Assembly: GCF_003751085.1 (NCBI RefSeq) | Contig: NZ_RJJY01000002.1 | Location: 868,001-932,000 of the forward strand | Direction of reading: 5' to 3' | Length of the DNA: 64,000 nt | DNA from: Micromonospora sp. Llam0 | GTDB taxonomy: Bacteria; Actinomycetota; Actinomycetes; Mycobacteriales; Micromonosporaceae | Shown here: one piece after another, positions 43,510 to 51,663 of the stretch | How the letters are laid out: every line of letters starts with the position of its first letter | How positions within the stretch are numbered: position 1 is the first letter of the stretch | The notes under the pieces: model-generated | Told to the model about the DNA's origin: nothing | The model's database searches: none | Seen by the model: the letters and a program-made list of their open reading frames with translations, nothing else | Position numbers and translations under genes: made by a program

Positions 43510-44523
43510 TCAGATGGTCTGCTGCCAGTTCTGCCAGATGTCGACCGCGCGGAAGCCGATCGCCTCGTTGATGGCGATCATGTGCTGGTTGCTGTCGGCG
43601 TTCCAGGTGTCGATCACCCGCAGCGCCGGTTCGTGGCGCAGCGTGAACCGCAGGTTCTCGATTTTGACGATGGTGCCCAGCCGGTGGCCGCGATGGTCCG
43701 GGTCGACGATGGTGATCTGCTGGTACGCGTGCCAGTCCGGCTCGGCCTGGCGGGTGATGTTGCTCCAGGCGACGATCCGGCCGCTGTCCAGGTGCCGGGT
43801 CACCGCGTGGTAGCTACGGAACCCGGCCGCTGACCGTGCCAGGTCCACTTCGTGGATCCGGTCGGCGTCGACCTTCTCCGGCTCCCATTCCAGGTCACCC
43901 ATTGGCGAGTCGGTCACCAGCCGTCCGTCCAGGTAGGCGAGATCGGCGCGGTACTCCGGCGGGCAGTGCCCGACCCAGGTCGCCAACTCGTAGCCGGGGG
44001 CGCGGCGCCAGCTGTCGGCGAGCATCACGTCGAGCGCAGGCTGGTCGACGGTGTCGATGTCGAGTCGGCGGCGCGCGTCGACCAGGGCCGATTTGGCGCC
44101 CATGGCGTGGGCGAAGGCGGTCGGTGCCGGGTCGCGGGCGACACCGCCGGGCATGGTGTCGGCCGACTGCCCCATGATCCGGGTCCGGCCGGTTTCCCGG
44201 GCCCGCCGCACGGCGTATGCGTGCAGCGCCCGACCGACGCCGCGCCGCCGGTGAGCGGGCATCACGTGGATGTCCAAGCCGACGTTGTCGAGGTTGTCGA
44301 GCAGCGGGAACTCCATGGCGGCCAGCCCGACGGGTAGGCCGTCCACGCTGGCCAGCGCGGCCTCGAACCGTACGCTGCGGCGCGGATGGCGCAGCAGGGC
44401 TTCGAACCACTGACGTGGGGTCGGCGGCATGTCCGGAACGAAGAAGGCCGACCGCTTGATCTGGTATGCCTGCTCGAAGGCGGCCTCGTCGGCCGGATCC
44501 AGCGGGGTGATGGTGATGTCCAT
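43510..44523 (-). CDS. GNAT-family acetyltransferase, double domain
   Basis: The product is 337 aa from ATG 44523. It has two GNAT modules: the first with GLDIHVMPAHRRRGVGRALHAYAVR (about 80-105), where RRRGVG is the acetyl-CoA loop, and the second with ITIVDPDHRGHRLGTIVKIENLRF and DTWNADSNQHMIAINEAIGFRAV (about 265-325). Tandem GNATs of this sort are common in actinobacteria. The acceptor is unknown. It lies close behind paaN on the same strand (14-bp gap), possibly cotranscribed. Confidence 0.9.
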   Translation of the reverse strand: MDITITPLDPADEAAFEQAYQIKRSAFFVPDMPPTPRQWFEALLRHPRRSVRFEAALASVDGLPVGLAAMEFPLLDNLDNVGLDIHVMPAHRRRGVGRALHAYAVRRARETGRTRIMGQSADTMPGGVARDPAPTAFAHAMGAKSALVDARRRLDIDTVDQPALDVMLADSWRRAPGYELATWVGHCPPEYRADLAYLDGRLVTDSPMGDLEWEPEKVDADRIHEVDLARSAAGFRSYHAVTRHLDSGRIVAWSNITRQAEPDWHAYQQITIVDPDHRGHRLGTIVKIENLRFTLRHEPALRVIDTWNADSNQHMIAINEAIGFRAVDIWQNWQQTI

Positions 44524-44790
44524 GCCGTCGAGCCTGACGGGGCCGGGCCACCCGCGCGACCGAATTACCGATCGGAAGATGTTGGTCGGGAGGACGCTCG
44601 CACAGCGCCTCCGGCGCTGTCGGTCGTTGGGACCCAGGGTTGAGATTGTTGCCAAGCTCGGTCGGGGCCCTTACGGCGAGTCGTCCTCCCGCACGGAGCA
44701 TCCTGCGCCGTGCAGTTGCAGTCGTCAAGACCCCACCGGCGTATTTTCTCGACCTATGGCAAAACACCGACTACGGACCGCACATGAACA
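44524..44790. other. Intergenic region without a supported gene
   Basis: About 270 bp between the GNAT start and the thrC terminator. It contains a small hairpin near 44602-44620 (ACAGCGCC/GGCGCTGT) and a comparatively AT-rich patch at 44745-44765. The GNAT promoter should be here, but no convincing -10/-35 pair was found. Confidence 0.4.
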
Positions 44791-44820
44791 TCGGCTGATC
44801 GGCGTACGCCGATCAGCCGA
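44791..44820 (-). terminator. Terminator after thrC
   Basis: A perfect 30-bp palindrome, two 15-bp arms meeting at the central TA of GGCGTACGCC. It begins 28 bp after the thrC stop. Confidence 0.8.
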
Positions 44821-44848
44821 TTCAGTGGAGGGCGTGCTGGTCAGAAGG

Positions 44849-46153
44849 TCAGCCGAGTAGTCCGACCTCACGAACCGAACGCAACGACGGCTTCACCCGA
44901 TGCGTCGGGCCGACCTGCCCGGCGACCGCGTCGATGGTCTTCAGACCTTCACCGGTGTTGTAGACGACCGTCTCGGCGGCCGGGTCCAGCCGTCCGCTGT
45001 CGACCAGCTTCTTCAGCACCGCCGTGGTCACCCCACCGGCTGTCTCGGCGAACACCCCGGTGGTCCGGGCCAGCAGCCGGATCCCCTCCCGGATCTCGTC
45101 GTCGTCGGCGTAGTCCATCCAGCCACCGGTGCGCCGCACCGCCTCCAACGCGTACAGGCCGGCGGCCGGGTCACCGATGTTGAGCGACTTGGCGATCCCG
45201 GTCGGCTTCACCGGCACGATCTGGTCGGTCTCGCGGTGCAGCGCGGTCGCGATCGGGTTGCAGCCGGCGGACTGCGCGCCGAACACCCGCCAGCCGTTCG
45301 CCGGCGCGTCGACCAGACCGATCTCGACCAGCTCGGTGAACGCCTTGTCCACCTTGGTGAGCAGTTCACCGCTGGCCATCGGAATCACCACCTGCTCGGG
45401 GATCCGCCAGCCGAGCTGCTCGGCCACCTCGTAGCCGAGAGTCTTGGACCCCTCCGCGTAGTACGGCCGCACGTTGACGTTGACGAACGCGGTGTCCTCG
45501 AACTCGTCGGTCTCCACCAGCTCGCTGCAGAGCCGGTTCACGTCGTCGTAGGAGCCCTCGATCGCGACCAGCTCACCGCCGTACACCGCAGTGGTGACGA
45601 TCTTGCCGGGCTCCAGGTCGCCGGGGATGAAGACGATCGACGGTACGCCGGCACGAGCGGCGTGCGCGGCGACCGAGTTGGCCAGGTTACCGGTGGAGGC
45701 GCAGGCAAACCGGGAGAAACCGAGCGTACGGGCGGCGGTGAGCGCGACCGAGACGACCCGGTCCTTGAACGAGTGGGTCGGGTTGGCGCTGTCGTCCTTG
45801 ACCCACAGCGGTGCCCGGATGCCGAGCTCGGCGGCGAGCGCGGCGGCCGGGACGAGTGGGGTGAAGCCGGGATCCAGGCTGACCCGGGTGGCCGGGTCCT
45901 GACCGGCGGGCAGCAGCGGGGCGTACCGCCAGATGTTGGCCGGACCCGCCTCGATGTCGGCCCGGGTGACGCGAGCGAGAGCCGCCGGGTCGTAGCCGAC
46001 CTCCAGCGGCCCGAAACACTCGTAACAGGCGTGTTGCGCGGCGAGCGGGTATTCGGCACCGCAGCCGCGACAGACCAGGACACGGGCCGGGCTGGTGGTG
46101 CTCACCGGGGCGGAGTCGGGGCTGGTGGTGCTCGCGTCGATCAGCGACGTCAT
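44849..46153 (-). CDS. thrC: Threonine synthase
   Basis: PLP enzyme converting O-phosphohomoserine to threonine, 434 aa. A four-Cys knuckle at the N-terminus (VCRGCGAEYPLAAQHACYECFG, about 27-48) is typical of the actinobacterial/plant-like class. The PLP lysine lies in NPTHSFKDRVVSV and the phosphate loop in CASTGNLANSVAAHAA. The start codon is 12 nt past the 3' strand of a SAM-I riboswitch, so threonine synthesis is tied to the methionine/SAM state. That is sensible because both pathways compete for phosphohomoserine or homoserine. Confidence 0.96.
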   Translation of the reverse strand: MTSLIDASTTSPDSAPVSTTSPARVLVCRGCGAEYPLAAQHACYECFGPLEVGYDPAALARVTRADIEAGPANIWRYAPLLPAGQDPATRVSLDPGFTPLVPAAALAAELGIRAPLWVKDDSANPTHSFKDRVVSVALTAARTLGFSRFACASTGNLANSVAAHAARAGVPSIVFIPGDLEPGKIVTTAVYGGELVAIEGSYDDVNRLCSELVETDEFEDTAFVNVNVRPYYAEGSKTLGYEVAEQLGWRIPEQVVIPMASGELLTKVDKAFTELVEIGLVDAPANGWRVFGAQSAGCNPIATALHRETDQIVPVKPTGIAKSLNIGDPAAGLYALEAVRRTGGWMDYADDDEIREGIRLLARTTGVFAETAGGVTTAVLKKLVDSGRLDPAAETVVYNTGEGLKTIDAVAGQVGPTHRVKPSLRSVREVGLLG

Positions 46154-46164
46154 GGCGGCTGTCC

Positions 46165-46303
46165 TCTCATCTTTCCCTGCGCCGCGCGGTGCGACGGGGA
46201 CGGAATTGGCACCTGCCCCGGCTGGCCGATTGCGACCGGCGCGACGGGTGGGGTGGTTGCCGGGGCTTCATCGGGCCGTGTCCCTCTGCCCCTCTGGATG
46301 AGG
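46165..46303 (-). ncRNA. SAM-I (S-box) riboswitch controlling thrC
   Basis: Read on the minus strand, P1 5' CTCATC (46302-46297) is followed by CAGAGGGGCAGAGGGA, then GGCCCGATGAAGCCCCGGCA ACC, a variable P3 arm, and the conserved GGTGCCAATTCC (46213-46202). P1 closes with GATGAG (46171-46166). The order and core sequences match the S-box. The 3' strand of P1 runs directly into GAGAGGA, the Shine-Dalgarno of thrC. Ligand-stabilised P1 could therefore hide the ribosome site; no intrinsic terminator lies between. Translational control is inferred. Confidence 0.93.
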
Positions 46304-46422
46304 TATGAAGTTGTGTTTCCAGCGAGTGTACGGGCGCTGGTCGGACCGGGCACCCGGCGATCCCAGGGTGTGAGCAAGCCCGCACCGGCCGCCACCGAAC
46401 GTCGACCGGGCGCGACCTGCCG

Positions 46423-46794
46423 TCACACCGGGCGGGCTCGGCGCAGCCAGTCCCAGGCCTGCTGCTCCGCACCGGCGTGGAAGTGCCGCAGCTCGATCGG
46501 CGTCATCGTGTCCGAGGCCCGGGTCACCCACTCGGCCACCCGGTTGCCGCCGACCACCGCAGCCCGGTCGATGTCGGTCAGATGCTCCCGGGCGAACCGC
46601 AACCGGTCGTCGATCGCCGAAAGCCCCATACCCGGCAGGCTGTCGTCCGGCAGCCGGCCGAGGACCGAGACCGAGCCGTACTCGGCGATCACCGCCCGCA
46701 GCTCCCGGTACAGGTCGTGGTACTCCTGCTCGGTCAGCTTCCCGGCCACCTCGTAGCCGAGCACGTTCCCTTCCTGCCCGATCTTGGTGATCAT
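46423..46794 (-). CDS. SpoIIAA-like (STAS/SEC14-type) protein
   Basis: The product is 123 aa from ATG 46794, with AAGGA 5 nt upstream. The sequence GYEVAGKLTEQEYHDLYRELRAVIAEYGSVSVLGRL and a later DIDRAAVVGGNRVAEWVTRASDTM match the small SpoIIAA-like/STAS family. It has no obvious phosphorylatable Ser motif of anti-sigma antagonists. Role unknown. The 132 bp upstream contain a 16-bp tandem repeat (46881-46896 and 46897-46912). Confidence 0.8.
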   Translation of the reverse strand: MITKIGQEGNVLGYEVAGKLTEQEYHDLYRELRAVIAEYGSVSVLGRLPDDSLPGMGLSAIDDRLRFAREHLTDIDRAAVVGGNRVAEWVTRASDTMTPIELRHFHAGAEQQAWDWLRRARPV

Positions 46795-46926
46795 CCCGTT
46801 CCTTCCCTGCAGCCTCGCGAATCCCGGATGCCGCCCGGTCGTCGACCCGGCGTGGCCGTCCACTGCCGTTCCCGGATGGCGACCCCGCACACCTGCGACC
46901 CCGCACACCTGCGAGTCCGCCGGCCG

Positions 46927-47787
46927 TCAGCCGAGCCCGCCGGCCGTCAAGCCGAGCCCGCCGGCCGTCAAGCCGAGCCCGCCGTCGGCAGCCGCCGCCC
47001 GCACCTGCGCGAGCACCTCGTCGAGCAACTGTGGAGCCGTGGCGATCGTCGCGGACGAGTCGAGGCTGTGCGGCGTACCGTCCATGTCGACGACGGCGGC
47101 CCCCGCCTCGCGGGCGATCAACGTGCCGGCGGCCATGTCCCACGGCTTGTTCGACAGGGCGATCGAAACGTCGGTACGGCCGTCGGCCACCCAGACCAGG
47201 TCGATCGCGGCGGAGCCGAGCATCCGCACCCGCAGCGCGCCCCGGGCCATCCGCTGGGTGAGCGCGAACCGGGCGGCGTTGCGCTCCGCGGCTTCGTCGC
47301 CGACCGCGAAGTCGCCGAGGTTGACCAACGCGTCGGGCAGCCGCGTCGTACCCCGCACGTGGATCGGCCGGCCGTCGCGCCACGCGCCGCCGCCGATTGT
47401 CGCGGTGTACCGGCTGGCCAGCATCGGCAGCTCGATCACCCCGACCACCGGACGCCGGTCCCGGACCAGGGCCAACGACACCCCGCACAGCGGTACGCCG
47501 TGCGCGAAGTTGACCGTGCCGTCGACCGGATCCAGCACCCACTGAAGCCCGTCGCCGACCCCGGAAACGCCCTCCTCCTCGCCGAGGAACCCGACGTGCG
47601 GGGTGGCGTCGGCCAGGAATGCGCGCAGCTCCCGCTCGACGGCGAGATCCACCTCGGACGCGTAGTCCCGGTCGCCCTTGCCGGCCAGGTGCCCGGGCTC
47701 ACGGGTACGGATCAGCTCGGCACCGCGCGCGGTGGCCTGTGTCGCGATCGTGAGCAGGTCGTTCAGGGCAAGCGGATTGTCAGCCAT
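46927..47787 (-). CDS. Inositol monophosphatase-family phosphatase
   Basis: The product is 286 aa. Mg2+ sites are GEEEGVSG (about 69-76), the DPVDGTVNF block (about 86-94) and SNKPWDMAAGTLIAREAGA near 215. The family covers inositol-1-phosphatase, histidinol-phosphatase HisN and CysQ-type enzymes, and the residues seen do not discriminate. ATG 47787 has TAGGGT 7 nt upstream (leaderless). The C-terminus ends in a recent 7-aa tandem repeat, GLTAGGL, which is probably not part of the fold. Confidence 0.88.
   Translation of the reverse strand: MADNPLALNDLLTIATQATARGAELIRTREPGHLAGKGDRDYASEVDLAVERELRAFLADATPHVGFLGEEEGVSGVGDGLQWVLDPVDGTVNFAHGVPLCGVSLALVRDRRPVVGVIELPMLASRYTATIGGGAWRDGRPIHVRGTTRLPDALVNLGDFAVGDEAAERNAARFALTQRMARGALRVRMLGSAAIDLVWVADGRTDVSIALSNKPWDMAAGTLIAREAGAAVVDMDGTPHSLDSSATIATAPQLLDEVLAQVRAAAADGGLGLTAGGLGLTAGGLG
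46931..46983 (-). repeat. 21-bp tandem repeat at the phosphatase 3' end
   Basis: Two exact 21-bp units (46931-46951, 46952-46972) and a partial third. In the minus-strand reading each unit encodes GLTAGGL. The next copy has lost one T of CTTGACGG, which creates the TGA stop at 46927-46929. Confidence 0.85.
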
Positions 47788-47794
47788 GCCGCCA

Positions 47795-47800
47795 ACCCTA
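47795..47800 (-). promoter_or_regulatory. -10 hexamer of the phosphatase gene
   Basis: TAGGGT is 7 nt upstream of ATG 47787 and no Shine-Dalgarno sequence is present. Confidence 0.55.
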
Positions 47801-47855
47801 GACAGGCCGCCAGCCCTGGGCAGGCCACCAACCGGGACAGTCGGGTGACCGCTGG

Positions 47856-48116
47856 TCAGAAGCTCGACGCGTACCCGCGGCTCGACTCGATCGCGCTCTG
47901 CGCGAGGGCGGCCGCTTCGGCCAGCTTCTGCTTGGCCTGCTCGACCTTGGCGATCGTCTCGGTCACCTGCGAATGGCTGGACCCGCTGGTGATCGCCCGC
48001 AGCGCGGCCCCGCTGGTGCTCAGCGCCTCCGCGCTCGCCCGGATCGCCCCCACCTGCTGGCCGAGCTCGTCACCGAACCGGGCGACCCCCGCCTTGACCT
48101 CTTCGACCGAGCTCAT
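47856..48116 (-). CDS. Small helical hypothetical protein (Esx/WXG100-like size)
   Basis: The product is 86 aa from ATG 48116, with GGGAGGG 7 nt upstream. It is almost entirely Ala/Ser/Glu/Gln-rich helix (VEEVKAGVARFGDELGQQVG, VTETIAKVEQAKQKLAEAA), ending SSRGYASSF. Size and helical hairpin resemble WXG100-type proteins, but no WXG motif is present and no secretion genes are near. Function unknown. Confidence 0.7.
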   Translation of the reverse strand: MSSVEEVKAGVARFGDELGQQVGAIRASAEALSTSGAALRAITSGSSHSQVTETIAKVEQAKQKLAEAAALAQSAIESSRGYASSF

Positions 48117-48535
48117 GCCTGAACCCTCCCCATCGGACGACCACCGGGACCGGTACGACGCTACCGGACGTGAACCACGGTCCCGTTCACCATCCGACCG
48201 TGACCACACCTCGGATCACCGCCGGCAACACCCACCAACGGTTACGTAAAGTAGTCTTCAGATCATCAAGTGAGCGAGCATCGGTGGCCATTTGACGACC
48301 GAGACAGAGTTCCAGCTGCCCGGCTACTTGCGCACAACCATCCTGACTGGAGAACAAGTCCGCAAGTGAAAGCGGGTGCCTTTGCCAGGATGCCAGGCGG
48401 ACGTCGGTGACGGCGGCTGCCTTCCATCCGCCCGTCCACGTTTTCGGCCATGCACCTTTCGACGATCACCGTCGGCAACGATAGAGTGAGGGCGGACCGT
48501 GTGGGACAGACCACGCATGAGGGTACGGAGTTGCC
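48117..48535. other. Intergenic region, possible gene relic
   Basis: It is less GC-rich than its surroundings around 48240-48360. A TAAAGT hexamer near 48246 is followed by a 25-codon frame (TTG near 48287) reading TTETEFQLPGYLRTTILTGE and then a stop. I see no downstream continuation, so this may be a promoter with the remnant of a lost gene. Confidence 0.3.
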
Positions 48536-48739
48536 GTGGGACAGGGTCGCAATCATCAAGGCACGCTGATCGAGCCGGATCGCCGAAGCCCGGCTCGACC
48601 GGTGCTGCGGACACAAGACGTCGCCGCACCCGTCGGGGCGACCGTCGAGCACGCGCTCCGGCGGTTCATGCAGCTCGGTTCGGTCGGCGTCGACGAACGG
48701 GACACTGACGCGCGCCTGCTCCGGGTCGGCAAGGGCTGA
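48536..48739 (+). CDS. Small hypothetical protein
   Basis: The product is 67 aa from GTG 48536, with GGAG 5 nt upstream. It has no recognised motif; the centre reads DVAAPVGATVEHALRRFMQLGSVG. Codon pattern and the ribosome-binding site argue for translation. It converges on the membrane protein at 48756. Confidence 0.4.
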   Translation: MGQGRNHQGTLIEPDRRSPARPVLRTQDVAAPVGATVEHALRRFMQLGSVGVDERDTDARLLRVGKG

Positions 48740-48755
48740 CCGGCGGACGACGGAG

Positions 48756-49316
48756 TCACCTACGCCCGGCCGAGATCGAGCGGACCAGCTGCGACGCACC
48801 GAAATAGGTGGCAACCAGGATCCCGAGGCCCGGAACGAACGCGATGCCACCGGTGAGCACGTTGCCGACTTGCTGTTCGCCGACCGAGGAGTTTGACTCG
48901 CCGCGGGCGACGCCGTCGACCACCGTGGTGCAGCGGCTCAGCTCAGGGTCGCAGGTCGGTAGGTCGGTGGCGACCTTGATGCCGACGCCCATCAGTGCGA
49001 TGCCAGCCCCTGCGGCGCCGAGCAGCCCGACCACGGCCGCAGTGCGTTTCAGGACCACTCGGACTCGGCCGGTGCCCCGATCGGGGCGCGGCTCGCGAAC
49101 CGGCCGGGTGCTGCGGATCGCCCGGACGAGCCGCGCGATCGTGCTGATCAGGACACACAGCACGACCAGGACCGGAATCGTAAGGAACGACCACAGCCAC
49201 ATACTCTTACCGGCCATGATGCCGAGGGCCAGCGGGAGGGCGAAAATGCTAAAGAAGAGACCGTTCACGACGCCGCCCGAGACAGTCCTGCCCCACGACT
49301 TCTCCACGTTGGTCAT
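48756..49316 (-). CDS. Hypothetical membrane protein
   Basis: The product is 186 aa from ATG 49316, leaderless (TACGTT 6 nt upstream). Four hydrophobic segments are visible: GVVNGLFFSIFALPLALGIMAG, WLWSFLTIPVLVVLCVLIST, VVGLLGAAGAGIALMGVGIKV and IAFVPGLGILVATYFG. Between the third and fourth is a polar loop with two Cys (LPTCDPELSRCTTV), possibly an external disulfide. No family is recognised. Confidence 0.72.
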   Translation of the reverse strand: MTNVEKSWGRTVSGGVVNGLFFSIFALPLALGIMAGKSMWLWSFLTIPVLVVLCVLISTIARLVRAIRSTRPVREPRPDRGTGRVRVVLKRTAAVVGLLGAAGAGIALMGVGIKVATDLPTCDPELSRCTTVVDGVARGESNSSVGEQQVGNVLTGGIAFVPGLGILVATYFGASQLVRSISAGRR

Positions 49317-49322
49317 ACAGCC

Positions 49323-49328
49323 AACGTA
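49323..49328 (-). promoter_or_regulatory. -10 hexamer of the membrane protein gene
   Basis: TACGTT is 6 nt from ATG 49316, a leaderless arrangement. Confidence 0.6.
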
Positions 49329-49435
49329 GCAACGCCTTTCTATCGCCAACCCTCCGCTACGACGCACTGCCGATCTGCATGGTCGTGCCCACGGTCGGAC
49401 CGGCCGGGTCACCCGGCGGGAATCACTCGCGATCC

Positions 49436-49479
49436 GACCAGCCGGTGGGCGGGTGACGACCCGGTTCCACCGGCTGGTC
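49436..49479 (-). terminator. Terminator after the Hsp70-like gene
   Basis: A perfect 13-bp stem, GACCAGCCGGTGG with CCACCGGCTGGTC, starting 26 bp beyond the stop. An inner CGGGTGACGACCCG can pair as well. Confidence 0.75.
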
Positions 49480-49505
49480 GGGGCGTGGCTGAGCCGATTA
49501 CCGCG

Positions 49506-51497
49506 TCACTCCCAGCGGATCTTGACGCAGTTGCCGGTGGTGTAGCTGCCGTTGTCGTGCCGCGCCAGTTCGTGGGCGGAGTTCGCGATCCGGGCGCACA
49601 CCTTCGGCTGGTCGCCGACCGCGTTGATGAACGCCGGGTCGTCGGTCCAGACCACCGACGGCTGCTTGGCCTCGACGTACCAGAATCCCTGCTGGTCCTC
49701 CGGGACGTGGCTGCCCATGATGCTGTCCGGCGGGTTGGTGCCGTCGCTGCCGTAGATGTGCAGGTGCCATCCACCGTTGGTGGACGGCTGGTTCCCGCCG
49801 AACTCCGCTTCGTACTCGACGGTCAACTTGCCGCCGGCGACCCGCGCCGAGGTGAGACAGACCCAGGTCCAGTTGCTCTTGATCTCGTCGGTGCACTGCT
49901 CGTCGGCCGGGATCTGCGGAGTGTCCGGCTCCGGCTCGCCGGTCTGCTCCGGCTGCTGGTCCTGCGGCTGTTCCGCTCCGTCGTCCTGGCCGGGATCGTC
50001 CACGCCGTTGGCGACCGGCTGGCCGTCGTCGTTCTGCCCACTGGTCAGCGCGTAGGTGACCCCGCCGCCGGTGAGCAGCACCACCAGCACGGCGGCGGCC
50101 ACGATCAGCGGCCCACGGCCACGCTTCGCCGACGACTTCTCCCCGCCACGACGCGCCTTCGGGTCGTCGGTGCCGACGGAACCCGCCGAGGCGAACGTCT
50201 CGGTACGGGACGGGTAGCCGCCGCCGTCCGCACCGCCGCCGCGCCCGACGGAAGCGACACCGGTGACGCCGGCCGGCGGCGAAGACGTGCGGTAACCCGC
50301 CGGGGAGACGGGCGCGGTGGGCGGAATCGGCGCGGTCGGCGGAACCCGGTAGGTACCGGTCGCCGATGCCGCAGCCGGCGGAGCCGGGTTCGGCATCGGG
50401 GTCGGGGCGGGACCGGCCGGCGTCGTCTGGCCGGTCAGCTCCGCGGCGGCCAGCCAGGCGGCGCCGAGCGAGACCGAGTACTTGGGGTGCGCGTCGACCG
50501 CTACCGGCCGGCCCAGCTCCGAGCCGACCAGCTGGGAGACGATCGGCATCCGCGACGAGCCACCGACCAGCAGCACCGAGTGCACCTGCTCCGGCGAGCA
50601 GCCGGCGGACCGTACGGCCCGGTGCAGTGCCTCGATCGAGCCGTGCAGCACCGGGCGGACCATCGCCTCGAGCTCGGAGCGGGTGAGCCGGATCTCGGTG
50701 GAGATGTTGGGCAGCAGCACCGGGATCGAGGTGTCGGTGTCCGACGACAGCGCCTCCTTGGCCTGGATGCACTCGTCGCGCAGCCGGGCGACGGCGGCGA
50801 TCGCCGCCGGATCCTCCTCGTCGAGCTCTTCGAGTTTGCCGCCGAGCGCCGCCCGGACGTGGTTGAACACCGCGGCGTCGAAGTCGATGCCGCCGAGTCG
50901 TTCGATGCCCTCCGGCTGGCCCATGATCTCGAAGCCGGTGGGGGTCTTGCGCAGCATCGCCGCGTCGAACGTGCCGCCACCCAGGTCATAGACGGCGACG
51001 ATGGAGCCCGGCTCGATCCGCTGCTGCTCGGCGTAGTTGATCGCCGCGGCGGCGGGCTCGGTGGTGTAGGTCACCGGTACGTCGAGGTTGGCCATCCGCA
51101 CCGCCTGGCGGAGCAGGTCCAGCTTGTACGGCCCCCAGTTGGCCGGGTGCGAGATGCAGATCGCCGCCGGGAAGCTGCCTTCCCGGCGGGCCACCTCTTC
51201 CACCACCGACCAGAGCAGCCGGGACATCAGGGCTTCGGCCGACTGGGGTACGCCGCCGAGCAGGATCGGGGTGGTGTCGCCGAGCCGCCGCTTGAACTCG
51301 CGGGCCACCCGGTGCGGCTCGGAGAGCCCCCGGCGGTGCGCCGCCTCACCGGTGAGAAACGTCTCGTCCTGCCGTAGCAGCACCACGGATGGGATCGCGG
51401 CGCTCCGGCCGCCGAGTGAGACGGTCTCCACCCGGCCTTCCCGCCAGATCGCTGCCGCCGTGAACGTTGTGCCGAGGTCAATGCCAAGTGCGTACAT
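49506..51497 (-). CDS. Membrane-anchored Hsp70-family protein with external domain
   Basis: The product is 663 aa from ATG 51497, with GGAG 8 nt upstream. Residues 1-390 are an Hsp70-type nucleotide-binding domain: YALGIDLGTTFTAAAIW (phosphate 1), VAVYDLGGGTFDAAML (phosphate 2), VLLVGGSSRMPIVSQLV (adenosine). The usual substrate-binding domain is absent. A Pro/Ala/Thr-rich linker, a basic stretch and a membrane helix (PLIVAAAVLVVLLTGGGVTYAL, about 464-486) lead to an external domain of about 176 aa with four Cys (NWTWVCLTSARVAGG, WHLHIYGSDG). It suggests a stress or envelope sensor. It lies behind the dynamin-like gene in the Ini-like cluster. Confidence 0.88.
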   Translation of the reverse strand: MYALGIDLGTTFTAAAIWREGRVETVSLGGRSAAIPSVVLLRQDETFLTGEAAHRRGLSEPHRVAREFKRRLGDTTPILLGGVPQSAEALMSRLLWSVVEEVARREGSFPAAICISHPANWGPYKLDLLRQAVRMANLDVPVTYTTEPAAAAINYAEQQRIEPGSIVAVYDLGGGTFDAAMLRKTPTGFEIMGQPEGIERLGGIDFDAAVFNHVRAALGGKLEELDEEDPAAIAAVARLRDECIQAKEALSSDTDTSIPVLLPNISTEIRLTRSELEAMVRPVLHGSIEALHRAVRSAGCSPEQVHSVLLVGGSSRMPIVSQLVGSELGRPVAVDAHPKYSVSLGAAWLAAAELTGQTTPAGPAPTPMPNPAPPAAASATGTYRVPPTAPIPPTAPVSPAGYRTSSPPAGVTGVASVGRGGGADGGGYPSRTETFASAGSVGTDDPKARRGGEKSSAKRGRGPLIVAAAVLVVLLTGGGVTYALTSGQNDDGQPVANGVDDPGQDDGAEQPQDQQPEQTGEPEPDTPQIPADEQCTDEIKSNWTWVCLTSARVAGGKLTVEYEAEFGGNQPSTNGGWHLHIYGSDGTNPPDSIMGSHVPEDQQGFWYVEAKQPSVVWTDDPAFINAVGDQPKVCARIANSAHELARHDNGSYTTGNCVKIRWE

Positions 51498-51663
51498 CAG
51501 GGTTGCTCCGATGGAGTTTGTGGAGACAGGTATGGCCGGGTCTGGGTGGCCGACCGGCGGTGTGCCGCACACCACGGAGTCGGATCACTGCTGAAAACGG
51601 TAGTGGTACGAGGCGAACGTCCGGTGGCTCCGCTGGGCCGGATGGCTCCGGTCGGGTACGCGG

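Noticed and set aside
46881..46912. 16-bp direct repeat upstream of the STAS-like gene as an operator
   Set aside because: It is a single tandem duplication in GC-rich sequence with no inverted symmetry and no copies elsewhere in the window.
47856..48116. WXG100/ESAT-6 secretion substrate
   Set aside because: Size and helicity fit, but there is no WXG turn or YxxxD/E export motif and no type VII secretion gene nearby.
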